Source: Rodentibacter caecimuris (GTDB lineage Bacteria; Pseudomonadota; Gammaproteobacteria; Enterobacterales; Pasteurellaceae). Taken from it: a stretch of DNA of 64,000 nt. The DNA is taken from NCBI RefSeq assembly GCF_024622045.1, contig NZ_JANKBP010000010.1; one strand, 5' to 3'. The notes under the pieces were generated by a model. That model worked only from the letters and a program-made list of their open reading frames with translations, ran no database searches and was not told where the DNA came from. The position numbers and the translations under genes were made by a program. Numbering within the stretch: position 1 is the first letter of the stretch; the number at the start of each line of letters is the position of its first letter. Shown here piece after piece: positions 53,567-62,053 of this stretch.

Positions 53567-53878
53567 TTATTCGTTTTCGTTCAAAAATTTGATACTGACC
53601 AAGATTTTAGTACTACATTTTCCTAAAAATAGTGCGGATCGAACTAATGTATCCAACTGATTCTGCACCGCTCCCTCAAACCGATAAAAATTCATCCCTC
53701 CCGCAAGTCCAATCGGGTCTTGGCTGATAAACCGCCCCGTCATCGGTTCATAGTAACGCAGGAAGTTATAATGTAATCCCGTTTCTTGGTCAATGTATTG
53801 ATTCTGTAAGCGGAACGGTTAGTGTGTAGGGTTTGGGTACGACAGTTGCTGTCATAAGTGAGTTGTTCTACATGTGTT
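53567..53878 (-). pseudogene. Rhs core remnant at the distal end of the cassette array
   Basis: The minus strand reads PFRLQNQYIDQETGLHYNFLRYY ... RFISQDPIGLAGGMNFYRFEGAVQNQLD, the end of the Rhs core. It then runs into an unrelated 25-codon tail and a stop at 53567. Upstream the CAA of HQPF has become TAA (about 53819). Before that, in another frame, a different YD repeat is fused (VEQLTYDSNCRTQTL, about 53825-53878). This looks like a deletion joining two parts of an rhs gene and removing the toxin domain. No start codon or ribosome site. Confidence 0.8.
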
Positions 53879-53935
53879 TTATCTATTTTTGATGAATAAA
53901 CTTAAGATATAAGATAGATGAAGTTTTTTAACTTA

Positions 53936-54229
53936 TTAAATTCCATACCTGCTAATCCCGATACTAATAACACATAGGAATATTAACCAAAACAACAGAT
54001 ATATAATAATTAAATTTAATATCCCGTAAAAAATTCTATATTTCTTAATAAAAAACATTACCATTAAAGAAAATATAGAAAAAGGGAAAACCGCCTCACT
54101 ACCAAAAGGAAATAAAAAAACAAAATAAATATGTGATATACAATCAATCTTTAATATTAAAAACAAGTAATTTATTAAAAAAAATACAACCACCAAAATA
54201 GCATCAATTAATATAATTTTCTTCAACAT
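53936..54229 (-). CDS. Small membrane protein, likely immunity to the adjacent Rhs toxin
   Basis: The 97-residue protein has three hydrophobic segments (about 5-28, 36-62, 68-92) and almost no soluble part. It starts 15 bases after the stop of the Rhs toxin cassette at 54245 and has AAGGAGAG before its ATG. Two other cassettes with related toxins carry membrane proteins of 106 and 104 residues in the same place. I infer that it is the cognate immunity protein, acting in the inner membrane. Very AT-rich. Confidence 0.75.
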   Translation of the reverse strand: MLKKIILIDAILVVVFFLINYLFLILKIDCISHIYFVFLFPFGSEAVFPFSIFSLMVMFFIKKYRIFYGILNLIIIYLLFWLIFLCVISIGISRYGI

Positions 54230-54244
54230 AAACTCTCCTTTTTA

Positions 54245-55275
54245 TTAAACAAGAATATCTCTTAGGTTTTTTCTCTTATTATTAATTATTCTATCGTATT
54301 CTTTTACAGATTCAGTTTTGAAGTCTTGGCAGTTATTTGTGAATAACCCATAGTTATCGTCATCATACTGTAATCCTTTAGAAAACAGACCATCTTTTCT
54401 TGATGATATATTAGCTACAGCTTTTCTCATAATATTATCATCGTAAATATTGGTCGTATCGCATTTATATTTTTTTATTACATTAGGGTCTGTTTCTTTA
54501 AATATTCCATGATTTCCATATCCTATATTATCTACATTTTCAAAATTAGAGCTGTCGCCATAGAAAATATGAGTATGATTCATAGCAAGATCCATATTTG
54601 TCCCAAGTAATGTCTCAAACTTAATATCTCCAAATTTTGGAACATCTGTTAACAGAGACAATGGTCGAGTACATATTACTGCCAGTCCCAACGGATCAAC
54701 CCATGCCTGTGCATTAGGAGCAAACTGATAAAAATTCATCCCTCCCTGTAACCCTATCGGGTCTTGTGTCATAAACCGTCCCGTCATCGGCTCATAATAG
54801 CGCAGGAAGTTATAATGTAATCCCGTTTCTTGGTCAATGTATTGATTCTGTAAGCGGAACGGTTGGTGTCCTTGGTTTTGTTGCGCTAGGTGGCGGTCAT
54901 AGTGTAAGCCGCCCCAAGCATCATAGCGTCCGCGCCAAATCAGTTTGCCTTGGCTGTCCGTCATCTCCCTTGGTATACCGATTTGGTCGCAGTGGAAGTA
55001 GTTTATCTCGTGCTCAATTCGGTTGCCCTGTTCATCCCTGCGGTCAATACATTGCGCCAGCGGCTCGTAGCTGTTCGGATGACGATAGATATAGGTAAAA
55101 GTGCGGTCGGTTTCTTGCGAGTTTTTACCTTTTTGAATTTCTTGCACTAAGTGGCTACCGTCCCAAACGAACACGGTGTGGATTTCCAGTTCGCCCTGTT
55201 TGTTCCGTTTTGCTTTGGCTATCCGTCTGCCGATGGCGTCATAATATATGCCCAACGTTCGGTATCGTAACGCCC
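54245..55275 (-). CDS. Displaced Rhs cassette with LRAT-like (NNCQDF) toxin domain, copy 1
   Basis: A 5'-truncated Rhs core runs from about 55275 (RYDTERW) to DPIGLQGGMNFYQFAPNAQAWVDPLGLA (about 54690); a one-base deletion near 55240 breaks the frame at its left end. No ATG start with a ribosome site exists; the longest frame opens with TTG at 55255. The C-terminal about 150 residues carry MNHTHIF, NIGYGNHGIF, YKCDTTNIYDDNIMRKAV and FTNNCQDFKTE. The spaced His and NNCQDF resemble permuted papain-like (LRAT/NlpC-P60) hydrolases; that fold is inferred. An uptake signal lies at 55099-55108. It is probably silent unless recombined onto a full rhs gene. Confidence 0.8.
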
Positions 55276-55394
55276 TTTAATCACGGAATTAGATGTCATT
55301 TAATCCATAGAGTAATCTATTTGAACTAAATCAAGATTGCTAACAGACATTTTCTTGTGTTTTGTATAAAATTTCACTATTAACTTCAATAATA

Positions 55395-55715
55395 TTATCC
55401 GCCTTTAATTCCTAACAATATGAATATCATCGCAATAGCATAGAAAAACAAATAGGATAAGAGGGAAATAAAAATTGCATTGATTATCAAATAAAATATA
55501 GATACATCATTAAAATATTTTTTTTTCAAAAAAATTTGGAGTAAAAGAAAAACAAAAGGGGTATATATAAAAAGCAATACATCATTATCTATAATGATCC
55601 ATAATAAATAATACCAATTTATACCAAAGTCAAATAAAATAAAAACAAAAGATAGAATACATACATATGACAATATGAATATATTAATTTTTTTTAAGAT
55701 TAATGACTTACCCAT
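55395..55715 (-). CDS. Small membrane protein, likely immunity to the adjacent Rhs toxin
   Basis: The 106-residue protein has three or four hydrophobic segments. It begins MGKSLILKKINIFIL and shares the pattern LLWIIIDNDVLLFIYTP with the 104-residue protein at 56734 (LLWLVVGDDVGVFIYPP), so the two are paralogues. Its ATG overlaps the toxin stop by eight bases, indicating coupled translation. Inferred inner-membrane immunity protein. About 120 bases of non-coding DNA separate it from the next cassette. Confidence 0.78.
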   Translation of the reverse strand: MGKSLILKKINIFILSYVCILSFVFILFDFGINWYYLLWIIIDNDVLLFIYTPFVFLLLQIFLKKKYFNDVSIFYLIINAIFISLLSYLFFYAIAMIFILLGIKGG

Positions 55716-56560
55716 TACCCCCCTCCAATTTATAATACTCCTTTTCTACCTCTGTAGCAAAATCTTGGCAATTATTCAAGGCACCATTATATTGCTCATT
55801 CCCAAACTGAAATACTTCTTTTTCTGCAACCATCTCCTTACTTAATTTGTATTTCTTAATTTTTCTTGATTTTACATTTTCAACAGCTTTCTTCATCACG
55901 TTATCATCAAAATGAGTACTAGAGCATTTATACCCTTTCATAGACTCTTCAGAAAATGTTCCTGTTGTTGTATAACCAATATTTGTACCATCATCAAAAA
56001 AGATTTGTTCATGAAATAATCCTAGATCTAATCCTCCCCTAAAGTTTTTATCTAAATCTGTTGAGAAAGGAAAACCCTGTAATCGTCTAGTACAAAAACG
56101 TGCTAATCCCAATGGATCAACCCATGCCTGTGCATTAGGCGCAAACCGATAAAAATTCTCTCCTCCCGCAAGCCCAATCGGGTCTTGTGTCATAAACCGT
56201 CCCGTCATCGGTTCATAGTAACGCAGGAAGTTATAATGCAATCCCGTCTCTTGGTCAACGTATTGGTTCTGTAAACGGAACGGTTGGTGGCCTTGATTTT
56301 GTTGGGCTAAGTGGCGGTCATAGTGTAAGCCGCCCCAAGCATCATAGCGTCCGCGCCAAATCAGTTTGCCTTGGCTGTCCGTCATCTCCCTTGGCATGCC
56401 GATTTGGTCGCAGTGGAAGTAGTTTATCTCATGCTCAAGGCGGTGAGGGTTTTCCTCTCGTTCCATCTTCCATCCGATACATTGCGCCAGCGGTTCGTAG
56501 CTGTCCGGGTGGCGGTAGATGTAGGTAAAAGTGCGGTCGGTTTTTGCTGTGTTTTGGAGG
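55708..56560 (-). CDS. Displaced Rhs cassette with LRAT-like (NNCQDF) toxin domain, copy 2
   Basis: The Rhs core starts near 56560 (TDRTFTYIYRHPDSYEPLAQC) and runs to NFYRFAPNAQAWVDPLGLA (about 56100); the frame is open throughout but has no proper start, only an internal ATG at 56466. The toxin domain of about 130 residues has FHEQIFFDDGTNIGYTTTG, YKCSSTHFDDNVMKKAV and ALNNCQDFATEVEKEYY. It is closely related to the copy at 57078 and more distantly to that at 54245. The His of HEQIF and the Cys of NNCQDF are candidate catalytic residues. Uptake signal at 56529-56538. Confidence 0.82.
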
Positions 56561-56564
56561 TTTT

Positions 56565-56717
56565 CTAATTCAAAAAATCTTCAATTAGCATCATATTTTG
56601 AGAAAACTGTTCTGGATTTAATACATATTTTTTCTTGTTCCAAAAGCACGGGTAATTCTTAGGGTTTTGATTCGCATCAAATATATTATGATGAGACCTA
56701 TAAACACTATATTTCAT
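56565..56717 (-). pseudogene. Short orphan frame between cassettes
   Basis: A 50-codon frame starts MKYSVYRSHHNIFDANQNP and ends MLIEDFLN, immediately before the Rhs core copy begins at 56560. Aromatic-rich and natural-looking, but short, without clear ribosome site and unrecognised. It may be the cut end of an older toxin or immunity gene. Confidence 0.3.
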
Positions 56718-56733
56718 CTTAATAGAAACATAA

Positions 56734-57048
56734 TTATTGAACACCTTCTCCTTTATAAAAAAAACTACCAAATATTATAAAAAAAATGAAATAAGAGAAT
56801 ATTGACATTATAATCATATTAACAATCAAGCAAAAAAAACTGATATTATATACTTTATCTTTGTACTTTAGATAACATTGATAAAAGAATACTAATAATG
56901 GTGGATATATAAAAACACCAACATCATCACCTACAACAAGCCATAATAAATACACAAAATTCTCATTTATTGAAAATGTAAAAACAGCAAACAATGAAAC
57001 ATATATGAAAATTATTAGGTTTTGTATTAATAGTTCTGTTTTTCCCAT
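56734..57048 (-). CDS. Small membrane protein, likely immunity to the adjacent Rhs toxin
   Basis: The 104-residue protein has three hydrophobic segments, and its start MGKTELLIQNLIIFIY aligns with the 106-residue protein at 55395. It lies 29 bases after the stop of the toxin copy at 57078 and has AGGATAAAATATGG-type purines upstream. It is the inferred immunity protein for that toxin. That similar toxins carry similar membrane immunities supports the pairing. Confidence 0.75.
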   Translation of the reverse strand: MGKTELLIQNLIIFIYVSLFAVFTFSINENFVYLLWLVVGDDVGVFIYPPLLVFFYQCYLKYKDKVYNISFFCLIVNMIIMSIFSYFIFFIIFGSFFYKGEGVQ

Positions 57049-57077
57049 ATTTTATCCTCTATCATTGATAAATTAGT

Positions 57078-57620
57078 TTATTGAAAATTTCCTAATTTTT
57101 GTATTTTGTAATATTCTTTCTCTAGTTCAGTTGCAAAATCTTGACAATTATTTTTGAGCAGATGGTAATTGTCGTTGCCAAATCTTAGTTTTTTCTTTTC
57201 AACTAAGCCTCCATCATCAGTTTTCTCTAGGTAAGATATTTCTTGTTTTTTTATATTTTCAACAGCTTTCTTCATCACGTTATCATCAAAATGAGTACTA
57301 GAGCATTTATACCCTTTCATAGACTCTTCAGAAAATGTTCCTGTTGTTGTATAACCAATATTTGTACCATCATCAAAAAAGATTTGTTCATGAAATAATC
57401 CTAGATCTAATCCTCCCCTAAAGTTTTTATCTAAATCTGTTGATAAAGGAAAATTCTGTAATCGTCTGGTACAAAAACGCGCTAACCCCAACGGATCAAC
57501 CCACCCCTGTGCATTATCAGCAAACTGATACAGGTTATTCCCCCCCGCAAGCCCAATCGGGTCTTAGCTGATAAACCTTCCCGTTATCGGTTCATAGTAG
57601 CTCAGGAAGTTGTAATGTAA
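57078..57620 (-). pseudogene. Displaced Rhs cassette with LRAT-like (NNCQDF) toxin domain, copy 3, core interrupted
   Basis: Only about 130 bases of Rhs core remain (LHYNFLSYYEPITGRFIS, then TAA in place of the Gln of SQDPIGL, then GGNNLYQFADNAQGWVDPLGLA). The toxin domain itself (57078 to about 57485) is open: FHEQIFFDDGTNIGYTTTG, YKCSSTHFDDNVMKKAV, LKNNCQDFATELEKEYY. It is nearly identical to copy 2 in its first 80 residues and diverges in the middle, suggesting recombination between copies. It has no start signal and a stop in the core, so it is not expressed as it stands. Confidence 0.78.
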
Positions 57621-57633
57621 CGAGAAATTATAT

Positions 57634-57936
57634 TTATAAACTATCTCTAAGTTTCATAAGATCTTTTTCCTCAAGAGAGTATTCTTGTGGAATAAAATGA
57701 TCTTTATCATCTACACCAACAGTAAAATCCTCCCCCAAAATCTCTTTTTTTTGCATAATGCTCAAAGCATTCCAAAGTGTTTCATAATAAAGCTTATGTA
57801 TAGTAGGATAGTAATTTTCAACAAATCTATTTATTATTTTTTGATTTGATGCTCTATCAGGATCATGGAATATTTCATTTAACTTATCCAATAATAAATA
57901 TAATTTTAAAATATCATCTTCAGTTAATTTTTTCAT
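57634..57936 (-). CDS. Small soluble protein, likely immunity to the HYD1-like Rhs toxin
   Basis: The 100-residue acidic, helical protein begins MKKLTEDDILKLYLLLDKLNEI, with no signal or membrane segment. It starts 11 bases after the toxin stop at 57948 with AGGAG upstream. A cytosolic immunity protein would suit an ADP-ribosyltransferase toxin acting in the cytosol. I recognise no named immunity family. Confidence 0.72.
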   Translation of the reverse strand: MKKLTEDDILKLYLLLDKLNEIFHDPDRASNQKIINRFVENYYPTIHKLYYETLWNALSIMQKKEILGEDFTVGVDDKDHFIPQEYSLEEKDLMKLRDSL

Positions 57937-57947
57937 ATTTAATACTC

Positions 57948-59310
57948 CTAATTATTTCTATGGTATGTTGGATTTCTTCCATTTAAATAAAATGGTCCAT
58001 CATGAGTATATTCGATCGCTTTACTATTAAGAGAATTTAGTCTAGGAACAAACTCTCCTGGACAGGTATCAAAATCTACATAATGTTTAGCTCTTCCCCG
58101 TTTTAATTTAAATTTATTTTCAAAATCAGCTGCACTCAATGGTTTTCCCTTTGCAGGGGCTGCAAATACTTTATTTTGATCGCTAGGTATAATTACATTC
58201 GTTGCTTGAATTCCAGATATCCCCTTAGAATTAGTAAAATGCCTCATTCTGATTTCTTTCTGTCCATTGCATTTTTTCCGCTTTTCCTCCTCGCATTTAC
58301 TACAAGTATCCGAAGTTAAAAGTGAGCTGACTGCGCCTACGGCAAAAAAACTCAATAATACTGAAGCACTCGCACCCACAGCACAACCCAAAGGTCCCCC
58401 CAATGCTCCGGCAGCACATCCTGCAGCTATTTGTGCAGCTGCCCCTGAAACATCAATCCATGCCTGTACATTAGGCGCAAACTGATAAAAATTCATCCCT
58501 CCCGCAAGTCCAATCGGGTCTTGTGTGATAAACCGCCCCGTCATCGGTTCATAGTAGCGTAGGAAGTTATAATGTAATCCTGTCTCTTGGTCAATGTATT
58601 GATTCTGTAAACGGAACGGTTGGTGCCCTTGGTTTTGTTGCGCGAGGTGGCGGTCATAGTGTAAACCGCCCCACGCATCATAGCGCCCTCGCCAGATGAG
58701 TTTACCTTGACTATCCGTCATCTCCCTCGGGATGCCGATTTGGTCGCAGTGGAAGTAGTTTATCTCGTGGTCAATCCGATTGTGGTTTTCGTCTTTCCGT
58801 CCGATACATTGCGCCAGCGGTTCGTAGCTGTTCGGGTGTGTGTAGATATAGGTAAAAGTGCGGTCGTTTTCTTGCGCATTTTTACCTTTTTGAATTTCCT
58901 GCACTAGGTGGCTACCGTCCCAGACGAACAGGGTGTGGATTTCAAGCTCACCCTGTTTGTTTAATTTCGCTTTGGCTATCCGTCTGCCGACGGCGTCATA
59001 ATAATAGACCCAACGTTCTTTTCGGTAGCGGGTGCTAATCTCGGCACCTATCAAACGGTCGTGTAAGTCGTAGCGGTAACGAACCCGATTATCCCGGTCG
59101 TAGGTGGTTGCTAGGGGGTTGCCTAAGCAGTCGTAAGTAAAACCAACGCCGGCATAGTGGCTGATTCGGTTGTTTTTGATTATTTGGTTGTCGCGCTCAA
59201 TCAGATTATGCTCCGGGTCAAAACGAAACCGTTCGTCATGTGGTGCACTGCCATTTCTTTTGGTGTGCACATGTTCAATACGTCCTGACGGGTCATATTG
59301 ATAGATCGAT
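57948..59310 (-). CDS. Displaced Rhs cassette with ADP-ribosyltransferase (HYD1-like) toxin
   Basis: This is the longest displaced core: from YQYDPSGRIEHVHT (about 59310) through RTFTYIYTHPNSYEPLAQC to NFYQFAPNVQAWIDVSGAA. The frame can be opened only by TTG at 59333 and has no ribosome site. A glycine/alanine hydrophobic stretch (about 58310-58450) and a CSKCEEEKRKKC cluster precede the toxin, MRHFTNSKGISGIQATNVI ... AKHYVDFDTCPGEF. An HFT-x(6)-GI start of this type is seen in Tox-ART-HYD1 ADP-ribosyltransferases; assignment is moderate. Uptake signal at 58856-58865. Confidence 0.78.
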
Positions 59311-59362
59311 TTGATTTTGTACCGCATCTTCAAATTGATACAACTATACCTAAATAAAATAT

Positions 59363-59800
59363 TTATGATAGATAGTTAAAAACATTCCCATTTATTAATT
59401 GAGCGCCTGCCATATTTAATTTTTCAATAAAACTATCATTAAAATAAATATCTTTAAATATACACTCTCTAATAATACATTTATTGAAATCTGTAAATCT
59501 AAATATACAACTATTAAACTTACAGTTATCAAATGAGGTTTCAGACAAACCAGCTGTTATAAATGAACAGTTATTAAAATGACACTCCATAAAAGAAGTT
59601 TTTACAAAAAATGTCCCCCGAAAAGATACATTATTAAAAATAACTTTATCCAATGACATTTCTATAAATTCAAATCGATGAAAATCAACGTGATTGATAA
59701 TCTTACTATTGTTTAATAAGTGAATCAGATATAATCCATTAGAGTTAATTAGTTCACTATTAATTTTAAATAAAATATCTTCAAAGCATTCTTTTTTCAT
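59363..59800 (-). CDS. Pentapeptide-repeat protein, possible immunity gene
   Basis: The 145-residue protein has repeats of the A(D/N)LxF type, seen as a phenylalanine/cysteine ladder (FNNCSFITAGLSETSFDNCKF, then NSCIFRFTDFNKCIIRECIF) folding into a right-handed beta-helix. AAGGAGGAAG precedes the ATG. It begins 11 bases after the end of a decayed ParB-like toxin, where an immunity gene is expected. Pentapeptide proteins can mimic DNA, which would suit protection against a nuclease, but this is inference. Confidence 0.75.
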   Translation of the reverse strand: MKKECFEDILFKINSELINSNGLYLIHLLNNSKIINHVDFHRFEFIEMSLDKVIFNNVSFRGTFFVKTSFMECHFNNCSFITAGLSETSFDNCKFNSCIFRFTDFNKCIIRECIFKDIYFNDSFIEKLNMAGAQLINGNVFNYLS

Positions 59801-59810
59801 ACTTCCTCCT

Positions 59811-60064
59811 TTATCTCCAATCCTTAATATCAGGTAATATATCTTTTAATGGTTTTATCCTATAAGGTTGGGATGGGGAACCACACCTTGGGCTATTGGT
59901 GAAATTTGATCGCATAACACCCCTGCAACTATCCTATGATTACCTTCAACGATAACATTATTATCCATTTTTACAACTGGAGAAACACTTCCCTGTTCAA
60001 TTAATAATGTAAAATTCTTTAGCATTGATATAGATACTCTAATGATCCATAGCGATTTGAGCAA
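59811..60064 (-). pseudogene. Remnant of a ParB-like nuclease toxin domain
   Basis: One frame reads MLKNFTLLIEQGSVSPVVKM and DNNVIVEGNHRIVAGVL. EGNHR is the motif of ParB/Srx-type nuclease toxins in polymorphic toxin tails. A frameshift near 59870 moves the ending to another frame, NPYRIKPLKDILPDIKDWR, stopping at 59811. No Rhs core remains upstream. This is the broken toxin partner of the pentapeptide-repeat gene. Confidence 0.6.
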
Positions 60065-60107
60065 GCATAATCATAAGCAAAAATTTTTATTTATGATTTA
60101 TAATTGA

Positions 60108-60575
60108 CTATCCTCTAAGAAAAATATTATCACCACCTAAATAATCATTTATTCTAACAATCATTAGTCTAATATTATCTTCTGAATTTTTTACAAATTT
60201 TTGCTCGCTCTTAAATACTAACACATATATCAACCAATCTCTCAATCTGATCAAATTATCTTTATCAATCATTGATAAGAGAGTGCCAATATCATATTCA
60301 TCGTCAATTTCATAAGTAAAATTAAAGCAAAATGAATAGAAAAAATCATCTATAATTTTAGTATAGTTATTTAACCATTCTCTTTGTGCTATAGGTAAGA
60401 AATAACACCACCCTTCTATACTTAAATTAGAGAAAAGACCAGAAGGAGAAAGCAAGTTAAAATCTATTTGATCCTCTTTTTTTAAAGAGAAAATGTAATC
60501 GCACTCAACCCCCCCCTTAATAAGCTTTAATATATCAATAGGAAACGCTCTCAAATCAATTAATTTTATCTTCAT
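60108..60575 (-). CDS. Second of two paralogous soluble immunity-like proteins
   Basis: The 155-residue protein begins MKIKLIDLRAFPIDILKLIKG and aligns with the next gene upstream (60601) along its length: SLKKEDQIDFNLLSPSGLF against NLKESDEVKFDLLIRSGVF, and GWCYFLPIAQREW against GWAYLFPIAQRRW. GGGGTGATT precedes the ATG at 60575; a longer frame to 60617 overlaps the neighbour. No signal peptide, so cytosolic. It is inferred to be a duplicated immunity gene of the toxin at 61077. Confidence 0.75.
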   Translation of the reverse strand: MKIKLIDLRAFPIDILKLIKGGVECDYIFSLKKEDQIDFNLLSPSGLFSNLSIEGWCYFLPIAQREWLNNYTKIIDDFFYSFCFNFTYEIDDEYDIGTLLSMIDKDNLIRLRDWLIYVLVFKSEQKFVKNSEDNIRLMIVRINDYLGGDNIFLRG

Positions 60576-60600
60576 AAAATCACCCCATTGTAAAATTACC

Positions 60601-61080
60601 TTATTCAATAAAAACAATCTCCATACCTAACAAATTATCAATTTTTGATATAATTAATCTAATACTATCACTAGAATTTTCTACAAATGTATTTCTATAC
60701 TTATAGATTAATATATAAATACACCAATCTCTAATTTTTATTAAATTCCCTTTATCAAACCTCATTAATAAATGATCAAGTTTAACTTCAGATGAAAAAT
60801 AATAAAAGAACAGTTCTAAAAACTCGTCTACATCAATATTATAATTATACGACCACCTTCTTTGTGCTATTGGGAATAAATAAGCCCATCCATCTTGACT
60901 TATATGAATAAAAACACCACTTCTTATTAGCAAATCAAACTTTACCTCATCACTCTCCTTAAGATTATATAAATAATCATACTCTTCTATATCCTCAGGA
61001 TATTTACAATAAACATATTTCCTATCATAGTTAACCATTGATACTGGTAATGGTTGAAAATCAACTAATTCAACATTCAT
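60601..61080 (-). CDS. First of two paralogous soluble immunity-like proteins
   Basis: The 159-residue protein begins MNVELVDFQPLPVSMVNY, is acidic and aromatic, and has no membrane segment. Its ATG overlaps the toxin stop by ATGA, the arrangement expected for a coupled immunity gene. The conserved GWAYLFPIAQRRW and RDWCIYILIYK segments are shared with the paralogue at 60108. I do not recognise a named immunity family. Confidence 0.8.
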   Translation of the reverse strand: MNVELVDFQPLPVSMVNYDRKYVYCKYPEDIEEYDYLYNLKESDEVKFDLLIRSGVFIHISQDGWAYLFPIAQRRWSYNYNIDVDEFLELFFYYFSSEVKLDHLLMRFDKGNLIKIRDWCIYILIYKYRNTFVENSSDSIRLIISKIDNLLGMEIVFIE

Positions 61081-62053
61081 AGTAACCCCTTTCTATTATT
61101 AATTCTTATATATTTTCTACAATTATCAATTCGTTTATGAATATTATTAATTTGTTCTTTATGACCATTATCGCCACCCTCCCAGCAAGTATTTTCCCTA
61201 ATCTTTCTAGCTTTTGCCTCTTCTATTGAAGCGTCTATTCTTGCTTGTAAATCAAAATTATTCATTTCTTCTCTACACCCACCTAAATTTGCCCCTCTTT
61301 TCTTTGCTTCCTCAACTTTATCTGTTAATTTCTTATATACATCATCTGGACATTTAGGTTTCGGCGAATCGCATTTTCCTGAAACCTGAGCCTTATCATG
61401 CTCTTCCTTCGCATCCATGATACCTGCCGCAATAAGAATGCCCGCCACAGCAGTTCCTACATAGGCCAATCCTTCCATAAGCCAAGGCGCTAATGCAAGT
61501 GCAAATAACCCTATCGGATCGATTTGATTCTGCACCGCCCCCTCAAACCGATAAAAATTCTCTCCTCCCGCAAGCCCAATCGGGTCTTGTGTCATAAACC
61601 GTCCCGTCATCGGTTCATAATAACGTAGGAAGTTATAATGCAAGCCCGTTTCTTCATCAAAATATTGATTCTGTAAACGGAACGGTTGGTGACCTTGGTT
61701 TTGTTGCGTGAGGTGGCGGTCATAGTGTAAGCCGCCCCACGCATCATAACGTCCCCGCCAAATCAGTTTGCCTTCGCTGTCCGTCATCTCCCTCGGCACG
61801 CCGATTTGGTCGCAGTGGAAGTAGTTAATCTCGTGCTCAATCCGGTTTCCCTGTCCGTCCGTGCGGGCAAGACATTGCGCCAACGGCTCGTAGTTGTTCG
61901 GGTGGCGGTAAATATAGGTAAAAGTGCGGTCGGTTTCTTCGATATTTTTCGCTTTATAGATTTACTGCACTAGGACTGAGCTATCCCAAATAAATAGGGG
62001 ATGCAATTATCTTTCAACTTGTTTTTTGTTCAGTCTTAAGTAGACCTTTTTAA
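61077..62053 (-). CDS. Displaced Rhs cassette with C-W-x-GGD-x-GH toxin
   Basis: Rhs core sequence runs from about 62050 but its 5' part carries stops (LFIWDSSVLVQ then TAA at about 61963). It is open from TDRTFTYIYRHPNNYEPLAQC (about 61925) to NFYRFEGAVQNQIDPIGLF (about 61505). A hydrophobic segment (YVGTAVAGILIAAGIM) and CDSPKPKCPDDVYKKL lead to the toxin domain ending ENTCWEGGDNGHKEQI ... RIDNCRKYI. Rhs tails with C-x-x-GGD-x-GH motifs are known among polymorphic toxins, some suspected nucleases; the family (perhaps Ntox16) is unverified. Uptake signal at 61922-61930. Confidence 0.8.

Noticed and set aside
55300..55350. 16-codon minus frame between cassettes (MSVSNLDLVQIDYSMD)
   Set aside because: Too short to support; probably chance or the start of a lost gene.
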